The notes: a model not told the origin generated them from the letters alone. 64,000 bases of DNA from Paenibacillus_E qinlingensis (GCF_028746185.1 NZ_JAQIVH010000010.1:160764-224763); one strand, 5' to 3'. Shown: positions 18,877-27,822, counted from the first letter of the stretch. Translations and numbers: made by a program.

Positions 18877-18982
18877 TTGCGAAGTGTTCGAGAATTTGGT
18901 ATTGTGAGGATGCAATCATATAAGCGTGAAGCACACGCCGCTAGCTCCTGTTTGTTGGAGTTGGCGGCGTTTTATTTTTTTA
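18877..18982 (+). promoter_or_regulatory. Promoter-like element and terminator hairpin in a leader (candidate attenuator)
   Basis: A -35-like TTGCGA (18877-18882) and a -10-like TATTGT (18900-18905) with a 17-bp spacer precede a 14-bp stem. The arms are 18935-18948 and 18957-18970 (with G-U pairs), followed by TTTTATTTTTTT. The hairpin ends just before the ribosome-binding site TAGGAGG of the gene starting at 18996. A terminator inside this short leader suggests attenuation, or a short terminated RNA. Confidence 0.5.
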
Positions 18983-18995
18983 GGAGGCGGTAGAC

Positions 18996-19664
18996 GTGTT
19001 TGAGAAGGAGTATGAGATCTTTTGGAATGAGCAAGTTCGACAAGCACAAGGTCAGAGACTGGACATGCTGCGCAGGGATTTGACGGGAACGAAGAAACTT
19101 TTGGAGGAGGTAGTTTTGCCCGTACTGGGGACGGTTGAAGGTTTGGAACTTGAATTTGAAATGATAAGTTTGTCGGGAGTGAAGATTTATGGGGACGTAT
19201 GTCATCCCAAACTGAGGATCGTATTCGAGGAAGAAAGCTTTGTTACGCATGCTGAGAAAATTACAAGGGACCGGTTCTCATTCGAAAGGGCACGGGCGCG
19301 AAGTGTTGCGATGCTGGGGTACACATATTTCCCGTATAGCCGAGATCAGTTAGAGAAAAAAGCGAGTTTCTGCCAAAGAAACCTGTACGAATGGATTGGC
19401 CGTTTCGGCAATGCGCAGGGGGCTGGAATGCTCGAGCTACCAGTGTATGAGCGGGAGGTTCTGAGATTTGCTTTATTATGTAATAAGCCATTTCAATTGA
19501 AGGAAGTGAGCCAGTGGTTGCAGCTTAAAAGAGAGGCATGCGGAAAAATTGTACGTAAGTTAGAAGCGAAAGGATTCATTCTACCCATTGGTGGTGGTTT
19601 AGCTAGAAGCCATAAGTTCATGTTTACTGAGAAGGCCGTGGCCCTTTTGCATGGTAGAAACTGA
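18996..19664 (+). CDS. Unrecognised protein, possible nuclease-like core with C-terminal winged helix
   Basis: A 222-residue protein I cannot name. It starts at GTG behind TAGGAGGCGG. The middle part (KIYGDVCHPKLRIVFEEE, then THAEKITRDRFSFERARA, then a short hydrophobic segment and YFPYSRDQLE) resembles the spacing of DUF559/Vsr-type PD-(D/E)XK nucleases, in which an Asp, an Glu-containing strand and an Arg/Lys-rich helix form the core. That is a weak resemblance only. Residues about 150-220 look like a winged helix (LKEVSQWLQLKREACGKIVRKLEAKGFI). Its leader contains a terminator hairpin, and a ten-copy palindromic array begins immediately after its stop codon. Confidence 0.55.
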   Translation: MFEKEYEIFWNEQVRQAQGQRLDMLRRDLTGTKKLLEEVVLPVLGTVEGLELEFEMISLSGVKIYGDVCHPKLRIVFEEESFVTHAEKITRDRFSFERARARSVAMLGYTYFPYSRDQLEKKASFCQRNLYEWIGRFGNAQGAGMLELPVYEREVLRFALLCNKPFQLKEVSQWLQLKREACGKIVRKLEAKGFILPIGGGLARSHKFMFTEKAVALLHGRN

Positions 19665-19667
19665 GGC

Positions 19668-20182
19668 GTGAAGTTAGTCGGTGAAACCGACTAACTAGGG
19701 CGCAGCAGTGGCAATTGGTGTGAAGTTAGTCGGTGAAACCGACTAACTTTGGTGCAGCAGCGGCAATTGGTGTGAAGTTAGTCGGTGAAACCGACTAACT
19801 CGGGCGCAGCAGCGGCAATTGGTGTGAAGTTAGTCGGTGAAACCGACTAACTCGGGTGCAGCAGCGGCAATTGGTGTGAAGTTAGTCGGTGAAACCGACT
19901 AACTCGGGCGCAGCAGTGGCAATTGGCGTGAAGTTAGTCGGTGAAACCGACTAACTTGGGTGCAGCAGCGGCAATTGGTGTGAAGTTAGTCGGTGAAACC
20001 GACTAACTCGGGCGCAGCAGTGGCAATTGGCGTGAAGTTAGTCGGTGAAACCGACTAACTAGGGCGCAGCAGTGGCAATTGGTGTGAAGTTAGTCGGTGA
20101 AACCGACTAACTTGGGTGCAGCAGTGGCAATTGGTGTGAAGTTAGTCGATGAAACCGACTGACTCGGGTGCAGCAGTGGTAA
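19668..20182. repeat. Array 1: ten 52-bp tandem repeats with palindromic core
   Basis: The cores start at 19672, 19724, 19776, 19828, 19880, 19932, 19984, 20036, 20088 and 20140, an exact 52-bp period. Each core has arms AGTTAGTCGGT and ACCGACTAACT separated by GAA; the last copy is degenerate. The inter-core sequence (GGGCGCAGCAGTGGCAATTG and variants) is also conserved, so it is not a CRISPR array. A related six-copy array is at 49.7 kb. The following 20183-20465 stretch shows no gene. Confidence 0.9.
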
Positions 20183-20465
20183 AAGGAACTCAGGCAACCA
20201 CATCAACGAGGTAGTGCCCTAAAGAAAAAATCCCTTTGATCCAGTGCATAACTCACATGGAAGGTTAACTTTGTGGATTGCAACCAATCTGTTTATTCAA
20301 AATACCCCGATTACCTACGAGAATGGAAGATAATCAACGATTCAGGTAATTGTAAGCGAATTATTGATGGAATCGAGAGGTCGGAGAGAGCTTTTTACGT
20401 TTTTTCCCTCCTTTACTATGTTGGTAGAAGAGAGTAGTATTCAACACGTACCTGAACAGTTGAAT

Positions 20466-20612
20466 ATTTCGCTTAATTTTCTTTTAAGAAAAGCGGGGGA
20501 ACCACAAGTAACATGGGGTGAATAACGGTACGGATCCTAGTACCTTTTAGGGCAGATTTCTCGCGGCCCGAACCCGGCAGCTAACCTCGTAAGCGATCGT
20601 GAGAAAGGAGAA
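20466..20612 (+). ncRNA. ydaO/yuaA c-di-AMP riboswitch
   Basis: The conserved blocks of the ydaO-yuaA class are present in order: CGCTTAAT, GCGGGGGAACCAC, GGGGTGAAT, CCCGAACCCGGCAGCTAAC, CTCGTAAGCG, GTGAGAAAGGAGA. This class binds c-di-AMP and turns downstream genes off when the ligand is high. It is followed within 12 bases by a terminator hairpin and then by a KimA-type potassium importer, a known target of this riboswitch. Confidence 0.93.
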
Positions 20613-20623
20613 CATGTGTCCAA

Positions 20624-20651
20624 AACACAAGGTCTATCCTTGTGTTTTTTT
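20624..20651 (+). terminator. Riboswitch-controlled intrinsic terminator
   Basis: Arms AACACAAGG (20624-20632) and CCTTGTGTT (20638-20646) plus a T-run lie between the riboswitch and kimA. This is the expression platform expected for premature termination at high c-di-AMP. Confidence 0.88.
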
Positions 20652-20710
20652 GCGTCCATTTTCCAAGTGTGATGAGTGAAATTAGCTTTAAATGGAGGAA
20701 CAACGGCGAA

Positions 20711-22546
20711 ATGACAAGTGATTCATTGAAAAAAATTGTGTTCGGTAAGCCGCTAAAGTCGAGTGAGATTGAGTCGGAGAAAATGCCTGTCTGGAAAGCC
20801 CTCCCTATCTTGTCGTCAGATGCCTTATCATCCGTATCGTATGGGACGGAGCAAATTCTGTTAGAGCTCGCGACAGTAGGGGTTGCTGTTTTTGCCTTCT
20901 CGTTGCCGATTGCGGTTTCGATTATCGCGTTGATTCTATTGCTCGTGTTGAGCTATAGACAGGTGATCGAAGCGTACCCGATGGGCGGCGGCGCTTACAT
21001 GGTTACGAAAGAAAATTTAGGCATGGTGTGGGGACGCCTCACGGGTGTATCTCTACTAATTGACTATACCTTAACCGTGGCCGTTTCGATTTCGGCTGGT
21101 GTCACAGCGATTACCTCTGCTTTTCCATCAGCTGTCCCCTACATTGTTCCGCTGACCATCTTACTGGTTTGGGTGATGGTCTGGCTGAATTTACGAGGGA
21201 CTTCCGAATCAGGAACCGTATTCGCGATTCCAACGTATTTTTTCATTCTTTGTATCCTATTGTTAGTGGGTAAGGGGATTTTCGATTTACTGACAGGATC
21301 CATGAATACGCATGCGATCGAATTCGCACCAAGCGCATCGACGAACTCATTAACGTTATTCGTACTGCTCAAGGCGTTCTCATCCGGTTGTTCAGCTGTG
21401 ACGGGGATCGAAGCGATCTCCGATGCCGTACCGCATTTTAGAACGCCTTCTGTCAAAAATGCCAAACGAACACTTCTCTCCTTAGGCGGCCTGCTGGCCA
21501 TCGTCTTCGGTGGGGTAACGTTGATTGCTTTAGGGTATGGGGTGGCACCGGATCATAACGGTCATACCTCGGTTCTTTCGATGGTGACGGAGCAAGCCTT
21601 TGGCCGAGGCGTTATGTATTACGCGACGCAAATCGCGACAATGCTAATCTTGGTACTGGCTGCGAATACAAGCTTCAATGGATTTCCAATCTTGGCGTCG
21701 ATCATGGCTCAGGATAAAAACTTCCCGCGCATGTTTTCCTTCCGTGGGGATCGGCTTTCGTATCACTATGGCATTATTACGCTAGGCGTTTTAGCCAGCC
21801 TGCTGTTGATTGGCTTTAAAGGTAAAACCGATGCACTTATTCCGCTTTATGCGATTGGCGTATTTTTATCTTTTACACTTGCTCAGACGGGTCTGGTTCG
21901 TAAATGGCTCAAAGAGCGCGTAGCTGGATGGATCGGGAAGTTGATCATTAACGGCCTGGGCGGTATCGTCTCCCTAGCGGTTCTTATCATTTTCTCCGTT
22001 ACCAAATTTAGCGAGGGCGCTTGGATTGTCATTATCATTACACCGATTCTCCTCTGGCTCATTACCAAAATCAGTCATCACTACGACGACGTAGCCAAAC
22101 AGCTGCGGATTGATATCACACAAGACCGTGTGTGTACCAAAGAGCCGGTCATTATCGTACCTGTGGCTGGGATTCACAAAGCGGTAGAGCAAACCCTGAA
22201 CTATGCCAAATCGCTTTCACCTAACGTTATTGCGTTCTATGTATCTTTCTCGGATGAGGACGAAGAATCGATGCAGGAGAAGTGGCAGATTTGGGATCCA
22301 GGTGTTCGACTCGTTGTGTTCAAATCACGTTACAGAACGATCCTGAAGCCGCTGGCTGAATTCATTGATCGCATCGATACGCATGTGTCAGAGAAGCAGT
22401 CGATCATGGTTATTCTCCCGCAATTCATGCCGAAAAAATGGTGGCACCGTCTGCTCCATAATCAATCTGCGGCACGGATTCGATCGAAGCTTCAAGCCGA
22501 TAAGGATATCGTTGTTGCAACAGTACCGTATCATTTACATCAATAG
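20711..22546 (+). CDS. kimA: High-affinity potassium importer KimA (APC superfamily)
   Basis: A 611-residue APC-type transporter. ATG 20711 is chosen because AATGGAGG lies upstream; the longer frame starts inside the riboswitch terminator. It has about twelve membrane helices, with the N-terminal signature SSDALSSVSYGTEQILLEL and the stretch YPMGGGAYMV. A soluble C-terminal domain of about 150 residues follows (VCTKEPVIIVPVAGIHKAVEQTLNYA onward), resembling a universal-stress-type fold. Length and layout match Bacillus KimA (YdaO). The c-di-AMP riboswitch in its leader fits control of potassium uptake by c-di-AMP. Confidence 0.9.
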   Translation: MTSDSLKKIVFGKPLKSSEIESEKMPVWKALPILSSDALSSVSYGTEQILLELATVGVAVFAFSLPIAVSIIALILLLVLSYRQVIEAYPMGGGAYMVTKENLGMVWGRLTGVSLLIDYTLTVAVSISAGVTAITSAFPSAVPYIVPLTILLVWVMVWLNLRGTSESGTVFAIPTYFFILCILLLVGKGIFDLLTGSMNTHAIEFAPSASTNSLTLFVLLKAFSSGCSAVTGIEAISDAVPHFRTPSVKNAKRTLLSLGGLLAIVFGGVTLIALGYGVAPDHNGHTSVLSMVTEQAFGRGVMYYATQIATMLILVLAANTSFNGFPILASIMAQDKNFPRMFSFRGDRLSYHYGIITLGVLASLLLIGFKGKTDALIPLYAIGVFLSFTLAQTGLVRKWLKERVAGWIGKLIINGLGGIVSLAVLIIFSVTKFSEGAWIVIIITPILLWLITKISHHYDDVAKQLRIDITQDRVCTKEPVIIVPVAGIHKAVEQTLNYAKSLSPNVIAFYVSFSDEDEESMQEKWQIWDPGVRLVVFKSRYRTILKPLAEFIDRIDTHVSEKQSIMVILPQFMPKKWWHRLLHNQSAARIRSKLQADKDIVVATVPYHLHQ

Positions 22547-22591
22547 AGGTGTACAATAATAGGGAGAACTTGTAGACGAGGTGACCTTATT

Positions 22592-22852
22592 ATGGTGAAA
22601 AAGAAAGCAAAAATGACGCCAACTGCGGCTAGCGTGCAAGATAAACCTGCAACACTGAAGGATCTGCTGCGTCCGGAAATACTGGAAGGGCTCAAAGCCC
22701 AGGCTGACGCGATGAAAGCGGAAGAGCAAGCGAAGAAGGACGCAGAGAGAGCTAAGGTAGAAGCGGCTCGCAAAGCGGAAGAGAAGCGTCTTGAGAACGA
22801 TTTTGCCTATCAGCTGGAGAAAAGTAAATTAGACTGGCGGAAACATAAATGA
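22592..22852 (+). CDS. YqkE family (DUF3886) small protein
   Basis: An 86-residue highly charged protein. A short N-terminal LRPEILEGLKAQADAMK segment is followed by one long Lys/Glu/Ala helix, a probable coiled coil, ending in FAYQLEKSKLDWRKHK. This matches the YqkE/DUF3886 family of Bacillales, whose function is unknown. GAGGTGACC precedes the ATG. Its stop overlaps the start of the next deacetylase gene (ATGA). Confidence 0.75.
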   Translation: MVKKKAKMTPTAASVQDKPATLKDLLRPEILEGLKAQADAMKAEEQAKKDAERAKVEAARKAEEKRLENDFAYQLEKSKLDWRKHK

Positions 22853-23841
22853 GGGGGCGCACGATGTGCCTCCTTTTTTTCATGAGTGCGATGTTAGCGC
22901 TCGCAGGTTGTGGGGTGGAGCAGCGTGCTGAGGATGTGGAAACGGCGGTTGCAACTGCGTCTGTACCTGCAGGAACTGCAACTCCAACACCTACGCTTGC
23001 ACCATCAGCCGCACCTCCTGTGAGCAGCCCAACAGCGTCACCTGAACCGACGACATCGTCCTACTCAACCTCAGGCAGTTTAACAAATGAGCCAGCAAAA
23101 GAACCTGAGTCAGTCCGAGCTTTCGCGACGGTGGAACAATCATTGATCGCTCGTTATGCATCTGTCGTGCCTACGAAGTGGGGGGAACGTGTCCCCGGTG
23201 TGAAAACCCGATTACATACGAAGGACCAAGTGATAGCCCTTACTTTTGATGCCTGCGGCGGGAAGGAAGGCAGCGGTTATGATGAGAAGCTGATCAAGTA
23301 TTTGATTCAGGAGCAGATTCCAGCAACGTTATTCATCAATGCAAGATGGATGGCTGCGAATCCGTCTATCTTTCGAGCATTGGCATCGAACCCTTTGTTT
23401 GAGATCGAAAATCATGGCACCGAGCACCGCCCCTTATCCGTGACAGGCAAGTTAGCCTACGGTATTGCAGGTACGAAGAATATCAAAGAAGTCATTCATG
23501 AAATGAAAGACAATGCGGATCAGATAGAGAAGCTGACGGGGAAAAGGCCCCTATTTTTCCGGTCGGGAACGGCATTTTACGATGAGGTCGCGGTATCTGT
23601 TGCGCATGATTTAGGATTTGATCTAGCGGGATACTCCGTGCTGGGTGATGCGGGAGCGACTTATAACGCAGAGCAAGTGTACAACGCGATATCAAAGGCC
23701 ACGAATGGGTCTATCGTCCTCGCACACATGAATCATCCCGAGAAGGATACAGCGGAGGGCGTCATCAAAGCAATACCGCAGCTGCGTAAATTAGGCTTCC
23801 GCTTCGTTCAGCTTGCCTCTATGGATTTAACCGGACCGTAA
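22849..23841 (+). CDS. Polysaccharide deacetylase-family lipoprotein (TFDACGG variant)
   Basis: A 330-residue secreted CE4-family protein. The lipoprotein signal ends at LALAGC (about residues 16-21), followed by a Pro/Thr/Ser linker of about 75 residues. The NodB-like domain has ALTFDACGG near 132 in place of the usual TFDDG, metal His residues in ENHGTEHRPL near 187, and AHMNHP near the end. The Asp-to-Ala change at the second position marks a known variant branch, so enzymatic activity may differ from classical deacetylases. It is translationally coupled to the YqkE-like gene. Confidence 0.78.
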   Translation: MRGRTMCLLFFMSAMLALAGCGVEQRAEDVETAVATASVPAGTATPTPTLAPSAAPPVSSPTASPEPTTSSYSTSGSLTNEPAKEPESVRAFATVEQSLIARYASVVPTKWGERVPGVKTRLHTKDQVIALTFDACGGKEGSGYDEKLIKYLIQEQIPATLFINARWMAANPSIFRALASNPLFEIENHGTEHRPLSVTGKLAYGIAGTKNIKEVIHEMKDNADQIEKLTGKRPLFFRSGTAFYDEVAVSVAHDLGFDLAGYSVLGDAGATYNAEQVYNAISKATNGSIVLAHMNHPEKDTAEGVIKAIPQLRKLGFRFVQLASMDLTGP

Positions 23842-23863
23842 GAGAAAGTAGTGTAATAAATAG

Positions 23864-23892
23864 TTTACAAGAAAGCGTTTTCATGATACTAT
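23864..23892 (+). promoter_or_regulatory. Promoter with CcpA cre-like box
   Basis: TTTACA (23864-23869) and TACTAT (23887-23892) with 17-bp spacing form a promoter-like pair. The spacer carries AGAAAGCGTTTTCA (23870-23883), one mismatch from the cre consensus TGWAANCGNTNWCA. A cre in this position would repress the following deacetylase gene in rich carbon. Confidence 0.5.
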
Positions 23893-23935
23893 CTTCGTAA
23901 TTTATTATCATCTCAACTACGGGGTTGTTGTCAGC

Positions 23936-25015
23936 ATGAATAGACTGAATTTGCAAAATCCAACGAATTTGGCGTTTACTGTTCTTTTGTTTTCCAGCTT
24001 TTTATTTTGCCTTTATTTAGTAATACCTGTAACTTCTCCGAAGTCTTTGGAGCAGACGATTAGTCCAGAACAAGTAAAAAGCGAAGAACAGCGTACGCCC
24101 TCTTATGAACAGTTTGCAGAACCAGTTGTCATAAAAGAAGTCAAACAAGAGGTTAAGCCAGTCGTACAACAACTAGAACTCGAAACGCAACAACAACCAG
24201 GGCAGCGTCAAGTAAATGCGCTAGCTTTTGATCAAGCAGATTATAGTAAACAAAAGGTTCATTATACGGACAAAGTCATTGTACTGGCCTATCATCACAT
24301 TGATGAAAAAGAAAACGGGATTACCATTTCCCCCAAGAGATTCAAAAGTCACCTGCAAAGGTTGAAGAAAGAAGATTACAATGTCATCTCGATGGAACAT
24401 TTTCTTCATTTCATGAAGAGTGAGGCTCAGGTTCCTCAAAATGCGGTTTTAATCACGTTTGACGATGGCTATGAATCGTTCTATACTCACGCGTACCCTG
24501 AATTACTTAACTTTGGTTTCCATGCTGCTAAATTTATCGTCGTTGATTCTATAGATCATCCTAAGGCACCACGTTTAACATGGGATCAAATGAGAGAAAT
24601 GAAACAGAATGGGATGAGTTTTTACTCTCATACGTACGATCATCATGATAAAGTTAAGGCGGGTTCTGGCAATACGCTTATGCCAATGCTTACAAATCCC
24701 ATTTATTTGGAAAATGAAAAGAGATTAGAAACGGACGATGAATATCGTAAGAGAATTAAGCAAGATTTGTTAAAAGCTGAAAACCGTATTGAGGAAGAGT
24801 TAGGACCACAGTATCGTCTACTTGCCTTTCCTTTTGGTTCCTATAATGAAACGGTCATTGGGGTAGGAAAGGAATTAGGAATTGAGCTTTTCTTTACGAC
24901 CAAAGAAGGGATCAATACCAAAGGAAGTAACGAGATTTATAGAATCCATGCCGGCACGTCGTATATGTCCGAAGATGATTTGATGTGGAGAATGAAGTTG
25001 TATCATAAAAAGTAA
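23936..25015 (+). CDS. Membrane-anchored polysaccharide deacetylase (IcaB/PgaB-like)
   Basis: A 359-residue protein with a signal anchor at about residues 12-33, a Glu/Gln/Lys-rich spacer, then a NodB domain. The domain has LAYHHIDE near 118, TFDDGY near 175 with both Asp present, SHTYDHHD near 231 and LAFPFGSYNET. The layout is like the exopolysaccharide deacetylases IcaB/PgaB that act on poly-N-acetylglucosamine. Substrate assignment is tentative. A cre-like box sits in its promoter. This is the third deacetylase in the window. Confidence 0.82.
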   Translation: MNRLNLQNPTNLAFTVLLFSSFLFCLYLVIPVTSPKSLEQTISPEQVKSEEQRTPSYEQFAEPVVIKEVKQEVKPVVQQLELETQQQPGQRQVNALAFDQADYSKQKVHYTDKVIVLAYHHIDEKENGITISPKRFKSHLQRLKKEDYNVISMEHFLHFMKSEAQVPQNAVLITFDDGYESFYTHAYPELLNFGFHAAKFIVVDSIDHPKAPRLTWDQMREMKQNGMSFYSHTYDHHDKVKAGSGNTLMPMLTNPIYLENEKRLETDDEYRKRIKQDLLKAENRIEEELGPQYRLLAFPFGSYNETVIGVGKELGIELFFTTKEGINTKGSNEIYRIHAGTSYMSEDDLMWRMKLYHKK

Positions 25016-25028
25016 AACAATGGCAGGG

Positions 25029-25051
25029 AGCCGCAGTGCAGCGGCTTCTTT
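25029..25051. terminator. Intrinsic terminator
   Basis: Arms AGCCGC (25029-25034) and GCGGCT (25041-25046) are followed by TCTTTTT, between convergent genes. Confidence 0.7.
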
Positions 25052-25069
25052 TTGTTCATGAACAGAACC

Positions 25070-25285
25070 CTATCTTTTTTTCATCTCAAAAAACTCACAA
25101 GCTGCCCGATCATAATAGGTCAAATCGCTGACGCGCGTTTGTACGACCACGGTCGTATCGCTGAACCGTAGAACAACGGCATTGGAGTCGACGATATGAT
25201 CATCTTTAAAAATCCGAACTACACCCTGTCGGTCAATAACCTCCTGAAAATCTGCATCCGTATGTAAACGTTGATTCCTTGCCAT
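25070..25285 (-). CDS. Small conserved-looking hypothetical protein
   Basis: A 71-residue protein with no recognised domain. It has a good ribosome-binding site (AAGGGGAT before ATG 25285) and is transcribed alone, convergent to the deacetylase and divergent from the permease. The sequence (VVRIFKDDHIVDSNAVVLRFSDTTVVVQT) suggests a small beta-rich fold ending in a basic tail. Function unknown. Confidence 0.55.
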   Translation of the reverse strand: MARNQRLHTDADFQEVIDRQGVVRIFKDDHIVDSNAVVLRFSDTTVVVQTRVSDLTYYDRAACEFFEMKKR

Positions 25286-25435
25286 GAGTGTATGATCCCC
25301 TTACCTTGTTAAAATAGTTCTTTTTATTGTACCACAAGGTGACGAAATGCCCGAATTTAGACGAACGCCTACGCCTAGCCGAGCATAGTATGTAGCACCA
25401 ATTGCTGCTTGGGCTGAGAGGGTGTGTGGTGCAGG

Positions 25436-26848
25436 ATGGATATTCAACTTTTACCGATTCATTGGGTCTATTTAGTGTTCATTGGTTTCATTCTTACGCT
25501 TCTTGTTAAACGAAGAGATACGACGATGATTTGTGTGGTGGGTATTTTTACATTAGGGTTGTTAGCAACGGAGACGTTGAGCGGCTCTGTATCAGGTGTG
25601 TTTAACAGCTTTATTTATGCAACCAAAGAGTTAATGGGGACGATTATGATTATCTCCATTATCGTGGCGATGAGCCGCGTCTTAATTCGGACGGGGATTA
25701 ATGAAACGATGGTGGCGCCGCTGACCAAATTTTTGAGAACACCCGCGCTCGCATTCTGGGGTATCGGCATCATTATGATGGTGACTTCCTGGTTTTTTTG
25801 GCCTTCACCTGGGGTTGCGCTAATTGGCGCTGTGCTGTTGCCCGTTGCTGTTCGCGTTGGCTTGCCGGCACTCGGCGCCGCGATGGCGATGAACCTCTTC
25901 GGACATGGGATTGCGCTATCTGGGGATTACATTATTCAAGGAGCGCCCAAATTGACAGCGGATGCAGCCGGTTTGCCAGTTGCTTCTGTCATGGAAGCGA
26001 GTATTCCGCTCGTCATTGTGATGGGACTTGTTACGACGATTACAGCTTTCTGGTTGATGCGGCGTGATATGAAGAACGGCAAATGGCGCAGCGGGCTCGT
26101 CGATAGCCGGTTAGAGGAAAGTGGCGGGCTTGTTCCTGTTGACGAAGAGAGCAAAGTGTTGATCGGGGAGCGTTTGAAACGGGGTCTAGCCATTGCAATT
26201 CCCGTGTTATTCGCTTTAGATGTCATTGCGATGTTCGTCTTGAATTTGCAAGGCGGTGATGCAACCGCTCTCGTGGGTGGAACAGCGGTGTTTATCTTAA
26301 TCGCAGTCACATTGATCGCTCACCGAAATGCGGGCGTGGAGAAGATCACTTCCTATTTAATAGAAGGCTTTGTATTCGGCTTCAAAGTCTTCGGTCCCGT
26401 CATTCCGATTGCGGCCTTCTTCTATTTAGGTGACTCCGCGATTACGGATCTATTCGGCAAAATACTGCCAGAAGGTTCACACGGTATCGTGAACGACCTA
26501 GGCGTGGCACTCGCAGGCGTCGTGCCGCTGAATGGAGCCATTGGTGCCGTGACGCTAACCATCGTCGGCGCCATTACAGGCCTCGATGGCTCCGGCTTCT
26601 CGGGTATTTCCTTGGCGGGCTCCATCGCGCAGCTGTTCGCGACCGCCATTGGTTCTGGCGCAGCTGTGCTGACTGCGCTAGGGCAAGTAGCCGCCATCTG
26701 GGTCGGCGGAGGGACTTTGATCCCGTGGGCGCTCATTCCGGCCGCAGCGATCTGCGGTGTGAGTCCGTTCGAGCTCGCGCGGCGGAATCTGAAGCCCGTG
26801 CTCATCGGCCTAGCCGTGACAACAATCGTGGCGATGTTTTTGGTTTAA
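25436..26848 (+). CDS. Polytopic membrane transporter, ion-transporter/GntP-like permease
   Basis: A 470-residue integral membrane protein with about twelve hydrophobic segments. Motifs such as SWFFWPSPGVALIGAVLLPVA, GHGIALSGDYIIQGAP and VPLNGAIGAVTLTIVGAITGLDGSGF resemble anion/carboxylate permeases of the ion-transporter superfamily. I cannot assign a substrate. ATG 25436 is taken; a GTG twelve bases upstream is an alternative, and the ribosome-binding site GAGAGGG fits either. It is a single-gene unit. The last 400 bases are more GC-rich than the start of the gene. Confidence 0.65.
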   Translation: MDIQLLPIHWVYLVFIGFILTLLVKRRDTTMICVVGIFTLGLLATETLSGSVSGVFNSFIYATKELMGTIMIISIIVAMSRVLIRTGINETMVAPLTKFLRTPALAFWGIGIIMMVTSWFFWPSPGVALIGAVLLPVAVRVGLPALGAAMAMNLFGHGIALSGDYIIQGAPKLTADAAGLPVASVMEASIPLVIVMGLVTTITAFWLMRRDMKNGKWRSGLVDSRLEESGGLVPVDEESKVLIGERLKRGLAIAIPVLFALDVIAMFVLNLQGGDATALVGGTAVFILIAVTLIAHRNAGVEKITSYLIEGFVFGFKVFGPVIPIAAFFYLGDSAITDLFGKILPEGSHGIVNDLGVALAGVVPLNGAIGAVTLTIVGAITGLDGSGFSGISLAGSIAQLFATAIGSGAAVLTALGQVAAIWVGGGTLIPWALIPAAAICGVSPFELARRNLKPVLIGLAVTTIVAMFLV

Positions 26849-27282
26849 GTAGAGGGCGGAGAAGGAACCGCACGACAAGGAAGGGCCTCAAGCCATGTAG
26901 GTGGCGGGGGCTTTTTTCCATTTTTAACTCTCTAATTTCGACTCCGACTCCATAGCGAGCCCCAGAGGTCCGTCCCTCAGATCCCGAATCACCCGTACTC
27001 CCCGTTCTACACAGCCTCTAAATCACCCAAATCGCGTCGTACATGCAGCTGTGCCGCATGAGAAATGCAATAATACAACCTTTTATATCAAATTAACCAT
27101 GCTATCTGAAATAGATGCAAAAAGGCAACAATTTCAGCCTTCACTCGGCCGAATAGCATCTTTCGCTCCAAAAGGTTGCCTTTTCGCATCAATTCGTCGT
27201 TACTCCATCGTTTGCCCCGAAAAAAGATGCCTATTCGCATCTTTGACCATCTTAGCTGCCACTTAGTAAATATAGAATGGTA
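26849..27282. other. Intergenic region with inverted GATGC...GGCAAC element
   Basis: No gene was found. GATGCAAAAAGGCAAC (27114-27129) is matched in inverted orientation by GTTGCCTTTTCGCATC (27175-27190, one mismatch). A further related GATGCCTATTCGCATC follows at about 27225. The spacing would allow a long hairpin. This looks like a small non-coding repeat family. Confidence 0.5.
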
Positions 27283-27654
27283 CTATTTCCGCCAAAAAGT
27301 TGAGCAATCAGCCTTATCCGCCACATTAAACGCGATCATTTTCTCGAGTAGTGAATAATCAACCGGACTATTCCACTTGATACGCACCAATTCCTTGGTG
27401 TGATCGTAGCCAGCTTGCACAATGTCATCAGCGAACTGAACAATCCCCACCTTTTCAGGGGCAATAGCCAAATGAGGTTTGGCTACGCTAAACCCGATAA
27501 TGAATGTGCCGTGGTCGGTAAACATAGGCTGATTCCAGGCGATTTTCGGCTCCAAATGGGGGAACTTCTCAGAGACCCAAGTCAAAACTTCTTCCGTTCG
27601 ATCCCGATGATTCTGATTATCGATACGTCCCAAAAACTCTGCGAAAACTTCCAC
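27283..27654 (-). CDS. YdhG-like iron chaperone family protein (DUF1801)
   Basis: A protein of about 123 residues starting at GTG 27654, with GAGGAG seven bases upstream; an earlier GTG abuts that element and is less likely. The sequence VEVFAEFLGRIDN, PKIAWNQPMFTDHGTFIIGFSVAKPHLAIAPEK, ADKADCSTFW closely follows the Bacillus YdhG/Fra pattern. Fra is described as a frataxin-like protein that delivers iron for iron-sulfur cluster and heme assembly. This copy is a much closer match than the one at 3.7 kb. Confidence 0.82.
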   Translation of the reverse strand: MEVFAEFLGRIDNQNHRDRTEEVLTWVSEKFPHLEPKIAWNQPMFTDHGTFIIGFSVAKPHLAIAPEKVGIVQFADDIVQAGYDHTKELVRIKWNSPVDYSLLEKMIAFNVADKADCSTFWRK

Positions 27655-27688
27655 ATGTATCACTCCTCAAATTAAATCATTCACTTTA

Positions 27689-27822
27689 ATGAAACAAAAA
27701 AAACCGCAGCACAGGTCGGTGATCGGGAGATTGTGATCCCCCGTGTTATGGATGCTTCACGCGAGCTTGTGTTTGAAGCTTGGACGAAAGAAGAGCACCT
27801 GGCAACTATGTCAAAGGAATAG
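27689..27822 (+). pseudogene. Remnant of an SRPBCC/AHSA1-domain protein
   Basis: One frame reads QVGDREIVIPRVMDASRELVFEAWTKEEHLATM before a stop at 27820-27822. This is the start of an AHSA1/SRPBCC domain, whose normal continuation (usually WWGP and onward) is absent. The apparent ATG at 27689 is out of frame with it, separated by an A-run of eight (about 27696-27703), so both a frameshift and a truncation are visible. The rest up to 27960 has no recognisable coding sequence. Confidence 0.6.

Noticed and set aside
19668..20182. CRISPR array
   Set aside because: The palindromic repeats have conserved linkers of the same sequence and no variable spacers, and there are no cas genes nearby.
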